Source: an uncultured Sphingopyxis sp. (lineage in GTDB: Bacteria; Pseudomonadota; Alphaproteobacteria; Sphingomonadales; Sphingomonadaceae). From it: 64,000 nucleotides of DNA. The notes under the pieces are model-generated. The model did not search any database. It was given only the letters and a program-made list of their open reading frames with translations, and was not told the origin of the DNA. The DNA is taken from the NCBI GenBank assembly GCA_937873425.1, contig CALMYE010000139.1, positions 1-64,000 of the forward strand, given 5' to 3'. This document shows positions 9,241-17,881 of this stretch, piece by piece (position 1 is the stretch's first letter; every line of letters starts with the position of its first letter). A program made the translations under genes and the position numbers.

Positions 9241-9894
9241 CTATTGCCCGGTCACAGTCGACAATTCGCGCAGTTCGGTCCGGGCACTGCGCAGAATCTC
9301 ATAGGCTGAATGAAGGAAAAGCGCTGCAATGATGGCGGCGACTGCAAGGTCGGGCCAGGCCTGGCCGGTCCATGCGACGAGGCCCGCAGCGATGATTACC
9401 GCGACATTAGCGACCGCGTCATTGCGGCTGAACAGCCAAACAGCGCGGACATTGGCGTCGCCTTCGCGAAACCGCGAGAGGACCGCCGCCGAGGTGAGAT
9501 TGACGAGCAGTGCAACGAAGCCGATGCCGCCCATCAGCTCGGCTTCGGGCGGAACCGCTGTCAGGGCGCGCCACAGCGCGACGCCGATGACGCCGAGCCC
9601 GAGCGTCAGCAGGAACAGGCCTTGGGCAAGAGCGATGCGGGTGCGGGCGAGCGCCGTCCAGCCGATCGCGACGAGGCCGGCCAGCGTGATCGTGCCGTCG
9701 CCGATGAAGTCGAGCGAGTCGGCCTTCAGCGCCTGGCTGTTGGCGATGAATCCGCCGACGATCTCGATAGCGCCGAAGCCGAGATTTAGGATAACCACGA
9801 TCCAGAGGGCACGGCGATAGGCGGGGTCCTTTTCCGCGCGCACCGGGTCTCCCGTGCATCCGCAGCCGTCACCGCTCTCGGATCCCTCCGCCAT
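9241..9894 (-). CDS. CDF-family metal exporter, short form
   Basis: This 217-residue inner-membrane cation diffusion facilitator exports divalent metal to the periplasm by proton exchange. Helix II carries the zinc-site pattern D59-x-x-D62-x-x-x-D66 (KADSLDFIGDG), and the paired helix carries SRNDAVANV. The usual cytoplasmic C-terminal domain is absent. A Cys patch (CGC) lies near the N-terminus. An ATG further upstream at 9969 is rejected because it lies inside the MerR operator and before the likely transcription start. The chosen ATG follows GGAGTGAAG. It is the first gene of the leftward block and is divergent from merR. Confidence 0.88.
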   Translation of the reverse strand: MAEGSESGDGCGCTGDPVRAEKDPAYRRALWIVVILNLGFGAIEIVGGFIANSQALKADSLDFIGDGTITLAGLVAIGWTALARTRIALAQGLFLLTLGLGVIGVALWRALTAVPPEAELMGGIGFVALLVNLTSAAVLSRFREGDANVRAVWLFSRNDAVANVAVIIAAGLVAWTGQAWPDLAVAAIIAALFLHSAYEILRSARTELRELSTVTGQ

Positions 9895-9960
9895 CGCGTC
9901 TTCACTCCATGGTGGCGGCGCGCTCTTCGCTTTGCCGCCTTCAACTTCGTACAGGGCGCG

Positions 9961-9991
9961 CCTATACATCCTCCAGTCACTGGAGGATCAA
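9961..9991 (-). promoter_or_regulatory. MerR-type promoter/operator for the CDF-FTR1-czc block
   Basis: On the minus strand TTGATC (9991-9986) and TATAGG (9966-9961) are separated by 19 bases, the over-long spacing typical of MerR-activated promoters. Between and overlapping them, 9968-9988 is a perfect dyad: ATCCTCCAGT, one base, then its complement. merR starts 11 bases beyond on the opposite strand. The promoter points at the CDF gene. Confidence 0.8.
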
Positions 9992-9998
9992 GCATAAT

Positions 9999-10421
9999 AT
10001 GACCAAGCGGCTCGCGATCGGCGACCTTGCCCGGGAGACCGGGACCAAGGTCAACACCATCCGCTTCTATGAAGAGATCGGGCTGCTGCCCGAAGCCCTG
10101 CGCACCGCTTCGGGACGGCGAAGCTATGATGCGGCCGACCTTCGGCGGCTCGCCTTCGTCCGCCACGGCCGGCAGCTCGGTTTTTCGATCCCCGAAATCC
10201 GCTCGCTGCTGGCGCTTTCGGATCAGCCCGACCGCGATTGCGGCGCGGCCGCGGCGATCGCGCGCGCGCATCTTGCCGATATCGGCATCCGCATCGCGCG
10301 GCTCGAAACCTTGCGCTCGGCGCTGACCGAAGTCGCGACCTCCTGCGAGGGCGGCCGGGCCGCCGAATGCCGGGTGATCGAGGCGATCGCGGGCACCGAA
10401 CTCGCGCTCCAGACCGATTGA
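9999..10421 (+). CDS. MerR-family metal-responsive regulator (CadR/PbrR/ZntR-like)
   Basis: This 140-residue DNA-distorting activator has an N-terminal winged helix (LAIGDLARETGTKVNTIRFYEE), a long dimerisation helix, and a C-terminal loop with cysteines (RDCGAA, then SCEGGRAAEC) that suits soft or borderline divalent metals. Sequence alone does not separate Cd, Pb and Zn. It is divergent from the CDF-FTR1-czc block and its operator lies between them, so it almost certainly controls that block. The upstream in-frame codons belong to the shared promoter, so the ATG directly downstream of the dyad was chosen. Confidence 0.92.
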   Translation: MTKRLAIGDLARETGTKVNTIRFYEEIGLLPEALRTASGRRSYDAADLRRLAFVRHGRQLGFSIPEIRSLLALSDQPDRDCGAAAAIARAHLADIGIRIARLETLRSALTEVATSCEGGRAAECRVIEAIAGTELALQTD

Positions 10422-10464
10422 TCGATCCGACCGGACGCATCCGGGTTCGGGGAAGGAAGGGGCT

Positions 10465-10498
10465 GGCGCGCGCGACGACTGGCTTCGCCGCGCGCGCC
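10465..10498. terminator. Hairpin between convergent merR and cusF
   Basis: A perfect 10-bp inverted repeat (GGCGCGCGCG and its complement, 14-base loop) lies in the 85-base gap between the merR stop and the stop of the CusF-like gene coming from the other side. It is suited to terminate both transcripts, although neither side has a clear T run. Confidence 0.45.
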
Positions 10499-10506
10499 GG
10501 CGGATC

Positions 10507-10875
10507 TTACGGCGCCTTGTCGAGCTTGGTGATCGTCCCGGCCTTGCCGTTCCAGTCGAGCTCGAACGCGACCTTGTCGCCGACCTTGATGTCCTTCAGC
10601 AGCTCGGGCTTTGCGGCGAAGCCCATCGTCATCGGCGGCCATTCGAGTTCGGCGATCGCGCCATGATCGAGCGTGACCTGTCCCTTCGCGCTATCGATTG
10701 CGGTCACGGTCGCCGTGCCCTTGCCATGTTTGGTTTCGGCGGGCATCGCCATGGTTCCGGCGTCATCGGCCATCGCGGCCTTTTCTTCGGTCTTCGGCGC
10801 TTCGCCCTGCTTGCCGCAGCCGGCAAGTCCTGCGCTGAGCGCGATGCCCAGTGCGATGGCGGTCAAATTCTTCAT
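10507..10875 (-). CDS. cusF: CusF-like periplasmic copper-binding lipoprotein
   Basis: This 122-residue protein has a lipoprotein signal (LSAGLAGC), a charged linker, then a small OB-fold domain containing EWPPMTMGF. That Trp-x-x-Met-x-Met pattern is how CusF cradles Cu(I) or Ag(I) and hands it to the CusB/CusA pump. The ATG has an AAGGAG site. It is the last gene of the cusCBA operon, right after cusA. The frame stays open far upstream inside cusA, but that extension is a shadow. Confidence 0.9.
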   Translation of the reverse strand: MKNLTAIALGIALSAGLAGCGKQGEAPKTEEKAAMADDAGTMAMPAETKHGKGTATVTAIDSAKGQVTLDHGAIAELEWPPMTMGFAAKPELLKDIKVGDKVAFELDWNGKAGTITKLDKAP

Positions 10876-13800
10876 GTCATTTCTCCTTCGGGTTGAACGG
10901 GATGGGCCGCGCGCCTGCGCATCAGCAGATAGGCGGCGGGAATGATGAGCATCGAGAGCAGCGGCGCGGTCAGCATGCCGCCGATCATCGGCGCGGCGAT
11001 GCGGCTCATCACTTCGGAGCCGGTGCCGGTCCCGACGAGGATCGGGAACAGGCCCGCGAGGATCACCGCGACGGTCATCGCCTTCGGCCGGACGCGAAGC
11101 AGCGCGCCCTCGCGAACCGCGGCCAATATGTCGCCATCGCCGCGATCGGCGAGCGCATGCTTGAGGTAGATGAGCATGACGACCCCGAACTCGGCGGCGA
11201 CGCCGGCGAGAGCGATGAACCCGACCGCGCTCGCGACCGACTGGTTGTAACCGAGCAGATAGAGCAGCCAGAGCCCGCCGGTGAGTGCAAAGGGCAAGGT
11301 CGCCATGATGAGCAGCGCCTCGTCCCAGCGGCGGAAGGTGAGGTAGAGCAGGATGAAGATGATCGCGAGCGTGACCGGCACGACCACCTTCATCCGCTCG
11401 GTCGCACGAACGAGGAACTCGAACTGCCCGGTGTAGGAGATGCTGACGCCGGGGGGCAGCTCGACATCGCGCGCGATCGCCCGCTGGATGTCGTGCACCA
11501 GACCCTGCAAATCGCGGCCGCGGCTGTCGACATAGATCCAGGTCACCGGGCGGCCATTCTCGCTGCGCAGCATCGGCGGCCCGTCGCTGACCTTGACGCT
11601 CGCCACCGTCCCGAGCGTGATCTGCTGGCGCGACGGCGTCAGGATCGGAAGGGCCGCGAGCTTGCCGATGCTGTCGCGCAGCTCGCGTGGATAGCGGACG
11701 CTGATCGGATAGCGCGCGAGCCCCTCGACCGTCTGGCCGATCGTCTCGCCGCCGATCGCGCCCGCGACGATCGCCTGCACGTCGGCGACGTTGAGACCAT
11801 AGCGCGCCGCGGCGGCGCGATCGATGTCGACGTCGATATAACGGCCGCCAGTCAGGCGCTCGGCCAGCGCCGAGGCGACGCCGGGGACGGTCCTGACTAC
11901 GCCCTCGATGCGCTTCGCGGTGCGGTCGATCTCGGCAAGATCCGAGCCCGCGACCTTGATGCCGACCGGGCTTTTGATCCCGGTCGCAAGCATGTCGATC
12001 CGGTTGCGGATCGGCGGAATCCAGAAATTGGCGAGCCCGGGAACCCGGACCCGCGCATCGAGCTCCTCGATCAGCTTCTCCTCGGTCATGCCGGGGCGCC
12101 ACTGGTCCTTCGGCTTGAAGCGGATCGTCGTCTCGAACATCTCGAGGGGCGCGGGGTCGGTCGCACTGTCGGCGCGGCCGGCCTTGCCGAACACGCTTTC
12201 GACCTCTGGCACCGTCTTGATCAGCCGATCGGTCTGCTGGAGCAGGCTCGACGCCCGCGCTGCTGAGATGCCGGGAAGCGCTGAGGGCATGTAGAGGAGA
12301 TCGCCCTCATGCATCTGCGGCATGAACTCGCCGCCGATCTGGGTCATCGGCCAGAGGCTGGTGGCGAAGACGAGGCCGGCGATGAGGAGCGCCTTTTTCG
12401 GCCGTTCGAGCACCCAGTCGAGTGCCGGGCGATAGATGCGGGTCAGCCAGCGGTTGACCGGATTGGCCTGTTCGGCGGGGATCTTTCCGCGGATCAGCCA
12501 GCCCATCAGCACGGGGATGAGCGTGATCGAGAGGATCGCGGCGGCCGCCATCGCATAGGTTTTGGTGAAGGCGAGCGGCGAGAAGAGCCGCCCTTCCTGG
12601 CCTTCGAGCGTGAAGATCGGCAAGAAGGAGAAGGTGATGATGAGGAGGCTGAGGAACAGCGCCGGACCGACCTCTGCGGCGGCGTCGGTGATGACGCGCC
12701 AGCGCACGGCGCCTTTCAGCTCCTCGCCAGGATGATCGCGTTCCCAATGTTCGAGATGCTTGTGGGCATTTTCGATCATCACCACGGCCGCATCGACCAT
12801 CGCGCCGACCGCGATCGCGATGCCGCCGAGCGACAATATATTGGCGTTGAGCCCCTGCAGCCGCATGACGATGAAGGCGATGAGGATGCCGAGCGGGAGG
12901 GTCAGGATCGCGACCAGCGCCGACCGGGCGTGCCAGAGGAACAGTGCGCAGACGAGCCCGACGATGATGAACTCCTCGACGAGCTTCGAGGTCAGATTGT
13001 CGACCGCGCGGTCGATCAGCCCCGAGCGATCATAGGTGGTGACGATCTCGACACCGGGCGGCAGGCTGCGCTTGAGCTCGGCGAGCTTGGCGCGGACGCC
13101 GTCGATGACCTCGCGGGCATTCTTGCCTTCGCGCATGACGATCACGCCGCCCGCAACTTCGCCCTCGCCATTGAGTTCGGCGATGCCGCGCCTTGTGTCG
13201 GGGCCGATCTGGACCGTCGCGACATCGCCGACCGTCACCGGGAGTCCGCCGCCGGCGGTGCGGACGGGGACCGAACGGAAGTCGTCGAGCGACTTCAGAT
13301 AGCCGCTCGCGCGGACGATATATTCGGCCTCGGCGAGTTCGAGGGAGCCGCCGCCGCTCTCCTGGTTGGCGCGCTTGAGGGCATCTGCCACCTCGGTTGC
13401 GGTCACGTCGAAGGCGGCAAGCTTCTGCGGATCGACGATGATCTGATACTGGCGCACCATGCCGCCGATGCTCGCGACCTCGGCGACGCCGGGAACCGAC
13501 TTGAGTTCGAAGCGCAGGAACCAGTCCTGGAGGCTGCGCAGCTCGGCAAGATCGTGGCGGCCGCTCTTGTCGACCAGCGCATATTCATAGATCCAGCCGA
13601 CCCCGGTCGCGTCGGGGCCGAGGCTTGCGCGTGCGTCCTCGGGGAGACGGCTTTGCACCTGGCTCAGATATTCGAGCACGCGGCTACGCGCCCAATAGGG
13701 ATCGGTGCCGTCGTCGAACAGCACGTAGACGAAGCTGTCGCCGACGAAGCTATAGCCGCGGACCACACGCGCGCCTGGCACCGAGAGCATCGTCGTCGTG

Positions 13801-14006
13801 ATCGGGTAGGTGACCTGGTCCTCGACGATCCGCGGCGCTTGGCCCGCATAAGTCGTGCGGATGATGACCTGGACGTCCGACAGGTCGGGCAGGGCATCGA
13901 CCGGCGTCGTGCGTACCGCGGCGATCCCGAGCAACGTGAGGATCAGTGCCGCCGCGACGACAAGTCCGCGCGCCGCGACCGAGGCGCGAATGATCTTCGC
14001 GATCAT
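10872..14006 (-). CDS. cusA: CusA-family Cu(I)/Ag(I) RND permease
   Basis: This 1044-residue inner-membrane pump has the family opening [21 protein letters not shown] and the helix-4 motif [19 protein letters not shown], which differs from the [10 protein letters not shown] form of the three Czc pumps here and is typical of monovalent-metal pumps. The segment [18 protein letters not shown] contains the conserved Met position of the CusA metal cleft. The start ATG overlaps the cusB stop (ATGA), and the end overlaps the cusF start by 4 bases. It works with the adaptor and channel encoded upstream to expel Cu(I)/Ag(I). Confidence 0.95.
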   Translation of the reverse strand: MIAKIIRASVAARGLVVAAALILTLLGIAAVRTTPVDALPDLSDVQVIIRTTYAGQAPRIVEDQVTYPITTTMLSVPGARVVRGYSFVGDSFVYVLFDDGTDPYWARSRVLEYLSQVQSRLPEDARASLGPDATGVGWIYEYALVDKSGRHDLAELRSLQDWFLRFELKSVPGVAEVASIGGMVRQYQIIVDPQKLAAFDVTATEVADALKRANQESGGGSLELAEAEYIVRASGYLKSLDDFRSVPVRTAGGGLPVTVGDVATVQIGPDTRRGIAELNGEGEVAGGVIVMREGKNAREVIDGVRAKLAELKRSLPPGVEIVTTYDRSGLIDRAVDNLTSKLVEEFIIVGLVCALFLWHARSALVAILTLPLGILIAFIVMRLQGLNANILSLGGIAIAVGAMVDAAVVMIENAHKHLEHWERDHPGEELKGAVRWRVITDAAAEVGPALFLSLLIITFSFLPIFTLEGQEGRLFSPLAFTKTYAMAAAAILSITLIPVLMGWLIRGKIPAEQANPVNRWLTRIYRPALDWVLERPKKALLIAGLVFATSLWPMTQIGGEFMPQMHEGDLLYMPSALPGISAARASSLLQQTDRLIKTVPEVESVFGKAGRADSATDPAPLEMFETTIRFKPKDQWRPGMTEEKLIEELDARVRVPGLANFWIPPIRNRIDMLATGIKSPVGIKVAGSDLAEIDRTAKRIEGVVRTVPGVASALAERLTGGRYIDVDIDRAAAARYGLNVADVQAIVAGAIGGETIGQTVEGLARYPISVRYPRELRDSIGKLAALPILTPSRQQITLGTVASVKVSDGPPMLRSENGRPVTWIYVDSRGRDLQGLVHDIQRAIARDVELPPGVSISYTGQFEFLVRATERMKVVVPVTLAIIFILLYLTFRRWDEALLIMATLPFALTGGLWLLYLLGYNQSVASAVGFIALAGVAAEFGVVMLIYLKHALADRGDGDILAAVREGALLRVRPKAMTVAVILAGLFPILVGTGTGSEVMSRIAAPMIGGMLTAPLLSMLIIPAAYLLMRRRAAHPVQPEGEMT

Positions 14007-15232
14007 TGCGCCGCCTCCAGCGGGCGGACGGTGAGGCCGGTCAGGCTCGCTTCGGAATCGAGCAGGAACTGACCCGACGCGACGACCTTCTCGCCGGGAG
14101 CGAGACCCTGCAATATCTCGGTCTTGCCGCCGCCTTCGCGTCCGGCGACCACCTCGGCGGGATGGTACCGTCCGTCGCCCTTTTCGAGCATCACGATGCT
14201 GCGCGTGCCGGTGCGGATCACCGCTTCGCTCGGCACCAGCAGCGCAGGCTTGGCGTCGCCGCCGAGCGCGACCACCGCGAACATGCCGGGGCGGAGGCGC
14301 CCGCCGCGATTGGCGAGCTCGACGCGCACCGTCAGCGTCCGGCTGTCGGCCGATGCGGTCGGCAGGATGGCGATGACCCTGCCGGTGAATGTTTCGCCGG
14401 GAAAGGCGGTGAGGGTCGCGCTCGCCCGCTGGCCGATCTTTACGAGTCCGGCTTGCGCCTCGGGAAGCGCGGCGTTGAGCCATACCGTGCCGAGCCCCGA
14501 GATTTCGGCAAGGGTCTGGCCGGCGGCGAGCGTCACACCCGCGCGCGCATTGAGCGTCTGGACAACCCCGCCGATCGGCGCGCGCACCGTCAGTCTGCCG
14601 CCGGTGCGCCCGGTCCGGTCGACCTCGGTTATCACGCCTTCGGGCATGCCCATCAGCCGCAGCCGCAGCCGCGCCGCCGCGGTGAGGTCGGGTTTGCCGA
14701 GCTTTTTGACGCTCAGATATTCGGTCTGGGCGCTGCCCCATTCGGGCAATTGCAGGTCGGCGATTGGCGTGCCGGACCCGATCACGTCGCCCGGCGCGAG
14801 ACGATAGACGCGCTCAACGAAACCGCCCGAGCGCGCCTGGACGATCGCGACGTCGCGCTGGTTGAAATCGATACTGCCGTTGACGTCGAAGGTCGCCGCG
14901 AGGCTTCCCATTTCGGCCGCGACCACCCTTATGCCGAGGCTCTGCCTTGCGGCCGGATCGACCGACACGCCCGGTGCGATGCCGCTGCCGTCGTCGGCAT
15001 ATTTGGGCTCGAGCTGCATATCCATGAAGGGCGACTTGCCGGGCTTGTCGAACTTCTGGTTCGGGAACATCGGATCATAATAATAGAGGATCTTGCGCCC
15101 GCCGCTGCCGGCCGCCTCGGTTGGCGCATCGCCCTGGCCGCTCTGTCCGAGCCAGTAACCGCCGCCGCCCGCGATCAGCACCGCGGCCAATATTCCGGCG
15201 CGCCAACGCGCCGCTGATGTTGCATCGGTCAT
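14003..15232 (-). CDS. cusB: CusB-family periplasmic adaptor with heavy-metal-binding domain
   Basis: This 409-residue membrane-fusion protein has an N-terminal anchor helix and then the heavy-metal-binding domain signature [30 protein letters not shown], whose Met residues accept copper from CusF. Lipoyl, hairpin and barrel domains follow. It is coupled by 4-base overlaps to both cusC upstream and cusA downstream. It stabilises the tripartite pump and actively passes metal to CusA. Confidence 0.93.
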   Translation of the reverse strand: MTDATSAARWRAGILAAVLIAGGGGYWLGQSGQGDAPTEAAGSGGRKILYYYDPMFPNQKFDKPGKSPFMDMQLEPKYADDGSGIAPGVSVDPAARQSLGIRVVAAEMGSLAATFDVNGSIDFNQRDVAIVQARSGGFVERVYRLAPGDVIGSGTPIADLQLPEWGSAQTEYLSVKKLGKPDLTAAARLRLRLMGMPEGVITEVDRTGRTGGRLTVRAPIGGVVQTLNARAGVTLAAGQTLAEISGLGTVWLNAALPEAQAGLVKIGQRASATLTAFPGETFTGRVIAILPTASADSRTLTVRVELANRGGRLRPGMFAVVALGGDAKPALLVPSEAVIRTGTRSIVMLEKGDGRYHPAEVVAGREGGGKTEILQGLAPGEKVVASGQFLLDSEASLTGLTVRPLEAAQ

Positions 15233-16455
15233 CGACCTGCCTCCCCATAAACATAATTGATCCGGATCGCGTCGCGCGCGACCTCGGCTTCGCGCGCCAG
15301 CGCATCGACTTCGGCCTCGGCGAGCGCGAGGGTCGACAGCAGTGCGGTCCCGAGGTCGAGCTTTCCGGCGGCGTAACTTGCAAGATCGAGCTCGGCGCGC
15401 TTCTTCGCGAGCGGCACGAGCCGCGTGCGCGCATTGGCGAGCTGCTCATGATGCATGCGGTGATCGGCGAGATCGGCGTCGAGCGCCGCCGCGATGTCGC
15501 GCTTGGCCGCCTCGCGGTCGAGCCGCGCGCGCGCCGCTTCGCTGGCGCGCGCGGCAATCTTCGGGTCCTGCCGTTTCTTCGAGAAGAAGGGCAGGTCGAC
15601 GGTAACCCCGACCGTGACGAGGTCGCCAAAATTGGGTTCGCGCCGCCCATAGGCCGCATTGACGCTCCAGTCGGGGCGCTTGTCGGCGCGCGCGAGACCG
15701 GTCTCGGCATCGGCCGCGAGCGCGCGGGCGTCGAGCGCGCGTAGCCTTGGCAGGGCGTCGATCCCGGCGCGCAATCCTTGCTCGTCGATCATCTGCGGCG
15801 GCAAATCGCCGAGCGTATCGGCGGCGGGGTCGCCGGTAAAGCGGGCGAGCTGTGCGCGGGCTCGGGCGATCTCGGCGGCGAGCGCGCTGCGGCGATCGGC
15901 GATCGCGGCGCGAAGCTGGTCGGGCTCGAGCGCGTGCGCCGGGCGCGCCGCGCCGCTGGCGAGCCGCGCGGTCACCGTCGCTTGAAGGTCTTCGAGGCCG
16001 GTATCGAGCAGGTCGAGTTCCTTGAGGCGCTTCTTGGCGTAGAAGAGATCGACCCAGGCGAGCGCGGTCGCGAGCCTGATGTCCTGCGCAGTGACCGCCT
16101 CGTCGGCGCGGGCGATTCCGATATCGGCCTGCGCGCGCGTTGCGCGCGCGCGGCGCTTGGCGGGGTTCGGAAAATCCTGGCTGACGCCGATGACCTGCAT
16201 CGTGAAATCGTCGCGATTGAACCGGCCCGCATCGGGCCCGGTCACCGGGAAGTCCTGCAGGACGATATTGAGTTTCGGGTCGGGCAGCCGGTCGGCGGCG
16301 ATCGCCGCCGATTGGGCGGCGTCGATGCCGGCTTCGCGAGCTTGCAGTTCCGGCGCGCGCGTCGCTGCCAGCCCAAGCGCCGTGTCGAGCGTCATCGGCT
16401 CGGCGTGAAGGGCCGTGGGCAGCGCGAGCAAGGCTGCCGTAAAGAATAGGCGCAT
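15229..16455 (-). CDS. cusC: CusC-like outer-membrane efflux channel (TolC family)
   Basis: This 408-residue protein has a Sec signal (TALHA-EP), two OEP repeats of Ala/Arg-rich coiled coil and the segment RLPDPKLNIVLQDFPVTGPD near the first strand. It is the outer-membrane exit of the Cu/Ag pump. The ATG has a GGGGGACATC site, and its stop overlaps the cusB start. Sequence similarity to CzcC-type channels is also possible, but the context assigns it to the Cus system. Confidence 0.9.
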   Translation of the reverse strand: MRLFFTAALLALPTALHAEPMTLDTALGLAATRAPELQAREAGIDAAQSAAIAADRLPDPKLNIVLQDFPVTGPDAGRFNRDDFTMQVIGVSQDFPNPAKRRARATRAQADIGIARADEAVTAQDIRLATALAWVDLFYAKKRLKELDLLDTGLEDLQATVTARLASGAARPAHALEPDQLRAAIADRRSALAAEIARARAQLARFTGDPAADTLGDLPPQMIDEQGLRAGIDALPRLRALDARALAADAETGLARADKRPDWSVNAAYGRREPNFGDLVTVGVTVDLPFFSKKRQDPKIAARASEAARARLDREAAKRDIAAALDADLADHRMHHEQLANARTRLVPLAKKRAELDLASYAAGKLDLGTALLSTLALAEAEVDALAREAEVARDAIRINYVYGEAGR

Positions 16456-16521
16456 GATGTCCCCCTGTTGTGGACTGGACGAATGCCTCCCCGGCGGATG
16501 TACGCCGGGGAGGAAAGACCG

Positions 16522-16788
16522 TCACCCTTGTGGGGGCATCTTATGGTCGCCGGACATTTTCTTCATGCAGTCAGCCGGACTCACCTTCATCATGTCGCAG
16601 TCGCAATGTGCCATCTGTCCCGGCTTGTCTTTGACCCAGACGCGGAATCGCGAGTTGGTATTGGACTTGTTCGGTCCCGGCACCTGGCGGGTCTGCCATT
16701 CATAATGGCCGCCCGATTGCTCTTGAGCGAAAACGGGAGCTGCAAGGGTTGCTGCCGCGAACGCGGCAACGGCAAAAAACGGTTTCAT
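16522..16788 (-). CDS. Small secreted Cys/Met/His-rich protein of the cus operon
   Basis: This 88-residue protein has a clear signal peptide (AAPVFA-QE), a conserved-looking core (HYEWQTRQVPGPNKSNTNSR) and a C-terminal metal-ligand cluster (HCDCDMM, DCMKKMSGDHKM). The ATG follows GAGGAATTCAAC. It lies 66 bases before cusC and 65 bases after the small leader protein gene. A periplasmic copper buffer or chaperone role is inferred from composition and position; no named family was recognised. Confidence 0.75.
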   Translation of the reverse strand: MKPFFAVAAFAAATLAAPVFAQEQSGGHYEWQTRQVPGPNKSNTNSRFRVWVKDKPGQMAHCDCDMMKVSPADCMKKMSGDHKMPPQG

Positions 16789-16853
16789 GTTGAATTCCTC
16801 AGTTGAAAAGGCAGGAAGCGCGCGCCGGAACGGCCCGTCGCGCATCGTGCAAT

Positions 16854-17213
16854 TCAGCTGAGAATTAGAGGTGGATCGGGCTCGGGGCCGAATGTCCGGC
16901 CATCCAGTCGCTGGATCGGAAGCGGATCGAGCAAGCCCGGCATATGAGTCGCTGCCGCTATCAGCATTGGCGGGGATACGACGATGGGCGGGAGCGCACA
17001 GCCCATCTTGGCGATGCAGTCGAACGTCAGGCCTTTGCAGGGCGCGCCGTCCCCCGATTTGTCGATACCCATCATTTCCGCGCATTCATCGCTCATCGCT
17101 GCGATCGTCATGCCGGACGTCGGGATTGCCGGAGCAGACGCGAACGCGGCCTCCTGGCCCAAAAGGCCAAGTACGGCTCCGAAAAGCAGCAGGAAGGAAA
17201 GCCAGCGTTTCAC
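16854..17213 (-). CDS. Small secreted Cys/Met-rich leader protein of the cus operon
   Basis: This 119-residue protein starts at GTG, because the nearby ATG at 17224 is out of frame and hits a stop after four codons. It has a signal peptide, scattered Cys and Met (CAEMMG, CKGLTFDCIAKMGC) and a Pro-rich C-terminus (PEPDPPLILS). The tail resembles the PPLA/PPIA ends of the small proteins that head the three Czc operons in this window, so it probably plays the same unknown role for the Cu/Ag pump. Confidence 0.7.
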   Translation of the reverse strand: MKRWLSFLLLFGAVLGLLGQEAAFASAPAIPTSGMTIAAMSDECAEMMGIDKSGDGAPCKGLTFDCIAKMGCALPPIVVSPPMLIAAATHMPGLLDPLPIQRLDGRTFGPEPDPPLILS

Positions 17214-17324
17214 GGTTGAAGCATGATCCTTGTCAAACTTTGCGTCAATTCGAAACTGGAACTGCGGGCCTGTAGACCTATTCGCCGACAGACCCGCCGC
17301 GGTTACACCCGAACCCGGCTATCT

Positions 17325-17339
17325 AGGACCCACGGTCCT
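17325..17339. repeat. Small hairpin in the 156-base gap between the NTF2-like gene and the cus operon
   Basis: AGGACC, 3 bases, then GGTCCT forms a perfect 6-bp stem just past the stop of the NTF2-like gene on the minus strand. It could be a weak terminator; no T run follows. No clear promoter was identified for the cus operon in the rest of the gap. Confidence 0.3.
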
Positions 17340-17369
17340 GACTGCTGGCGCGACCGACATCCAATGCGC

Positions 17370-17828
17370 TCAAGCCTTCGGCTTACGCGAGGAGCTGTGC
17401 AGGCTGACGATCCGCCATTTGCCATCCGTCCATTTGAGGACACTCGTCGTGACACCGGCGCGCTCGATCGTCTCACCGCTCGCGAGAATGATCGTATAGC
17501 CATAGGTCTCTGTAGCAATCGCGACCTCGCCTTCGCCGCGCACCGAAACCTTATAGTCCTTGAAGGCGAAGGATTTGAAAGCCTTCAGTTCGGGCGCGAG
17601 ATGATGATCGCGATAATGGGCAAAATTGCCCTCGATGCCGCCGGACTCGAAGATCTGGGCGTCTTGCGCAAACAATGCCTCGACGCCCGACAGGTCGCGG
17701 TTTTCGATCGCCTGCTTATATTGCGCCAACGTCGCGGTCGCCGCCTGATAATCCGGGGTTGCCGCCGCATGGGCGGGAACCGCCATGACCAGCGCCAGCC
17801 CGATGGCCGCCGTTGTGAAACTTCTCAT
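17370..17828 (-). CDS. Secreted NTF2/SnoaL-like protein
   Basis: This 152-residue protein has a signal peptide (AVPAHA-AA) and a single NTF2-like (SnoaL/DUF4440) cone fold. Visible pieces are the helix YKQAIENRDLSGVEALFAQDA and the strand pattern ending in LKWTDGKWRIVSLHSS. The second ATG is chosen because AGGGAGA lies 7 bases before it and sits against the first. Such proteins occur in copper clusters of sphingomonads, but no reaction can be assigned. It is downstream of the copper ATPase on the same strand. Confidence 0.75.
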   Translation of the reverse strand: MRSFTTAAIGLALVMAVPAHAAATPDYQAATATLAQYKQAIENRDLSGVEALFAQDAQIFESGGIEGNFAHYRDHHLAPELKAFKSFAFKDYKVSVRGEGEVAIATETYGYTIILASGETIERAGVTTSVLKWTDGKWRIVSLHSSSRKPKA

Positions 17829-17881
17829 TCCCATTCTCCCTTTTGTGTTTGCCGCCGCCCATGGCCGCGGCGATGCTTCGA

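Noticed and set aside
9895..9969. Longer N-terminus for the first CDF gene
   Set aside because: It would start inside the MerR operator, upstream of the predicted transcription start.
10507..12102. 531-codon frame ending in the CusF domain
   Set aside because: Only the last 122 codons (lipoprotein signal onward) are protein-like; the rest is a shadow of cusA.
14007..14741. N-terminal extension of cusA by about 245 codons
   Set aside because: The extra residues are an Arg-rich shadow of cusB; the real start is the ATG overlapping the cusB stop.
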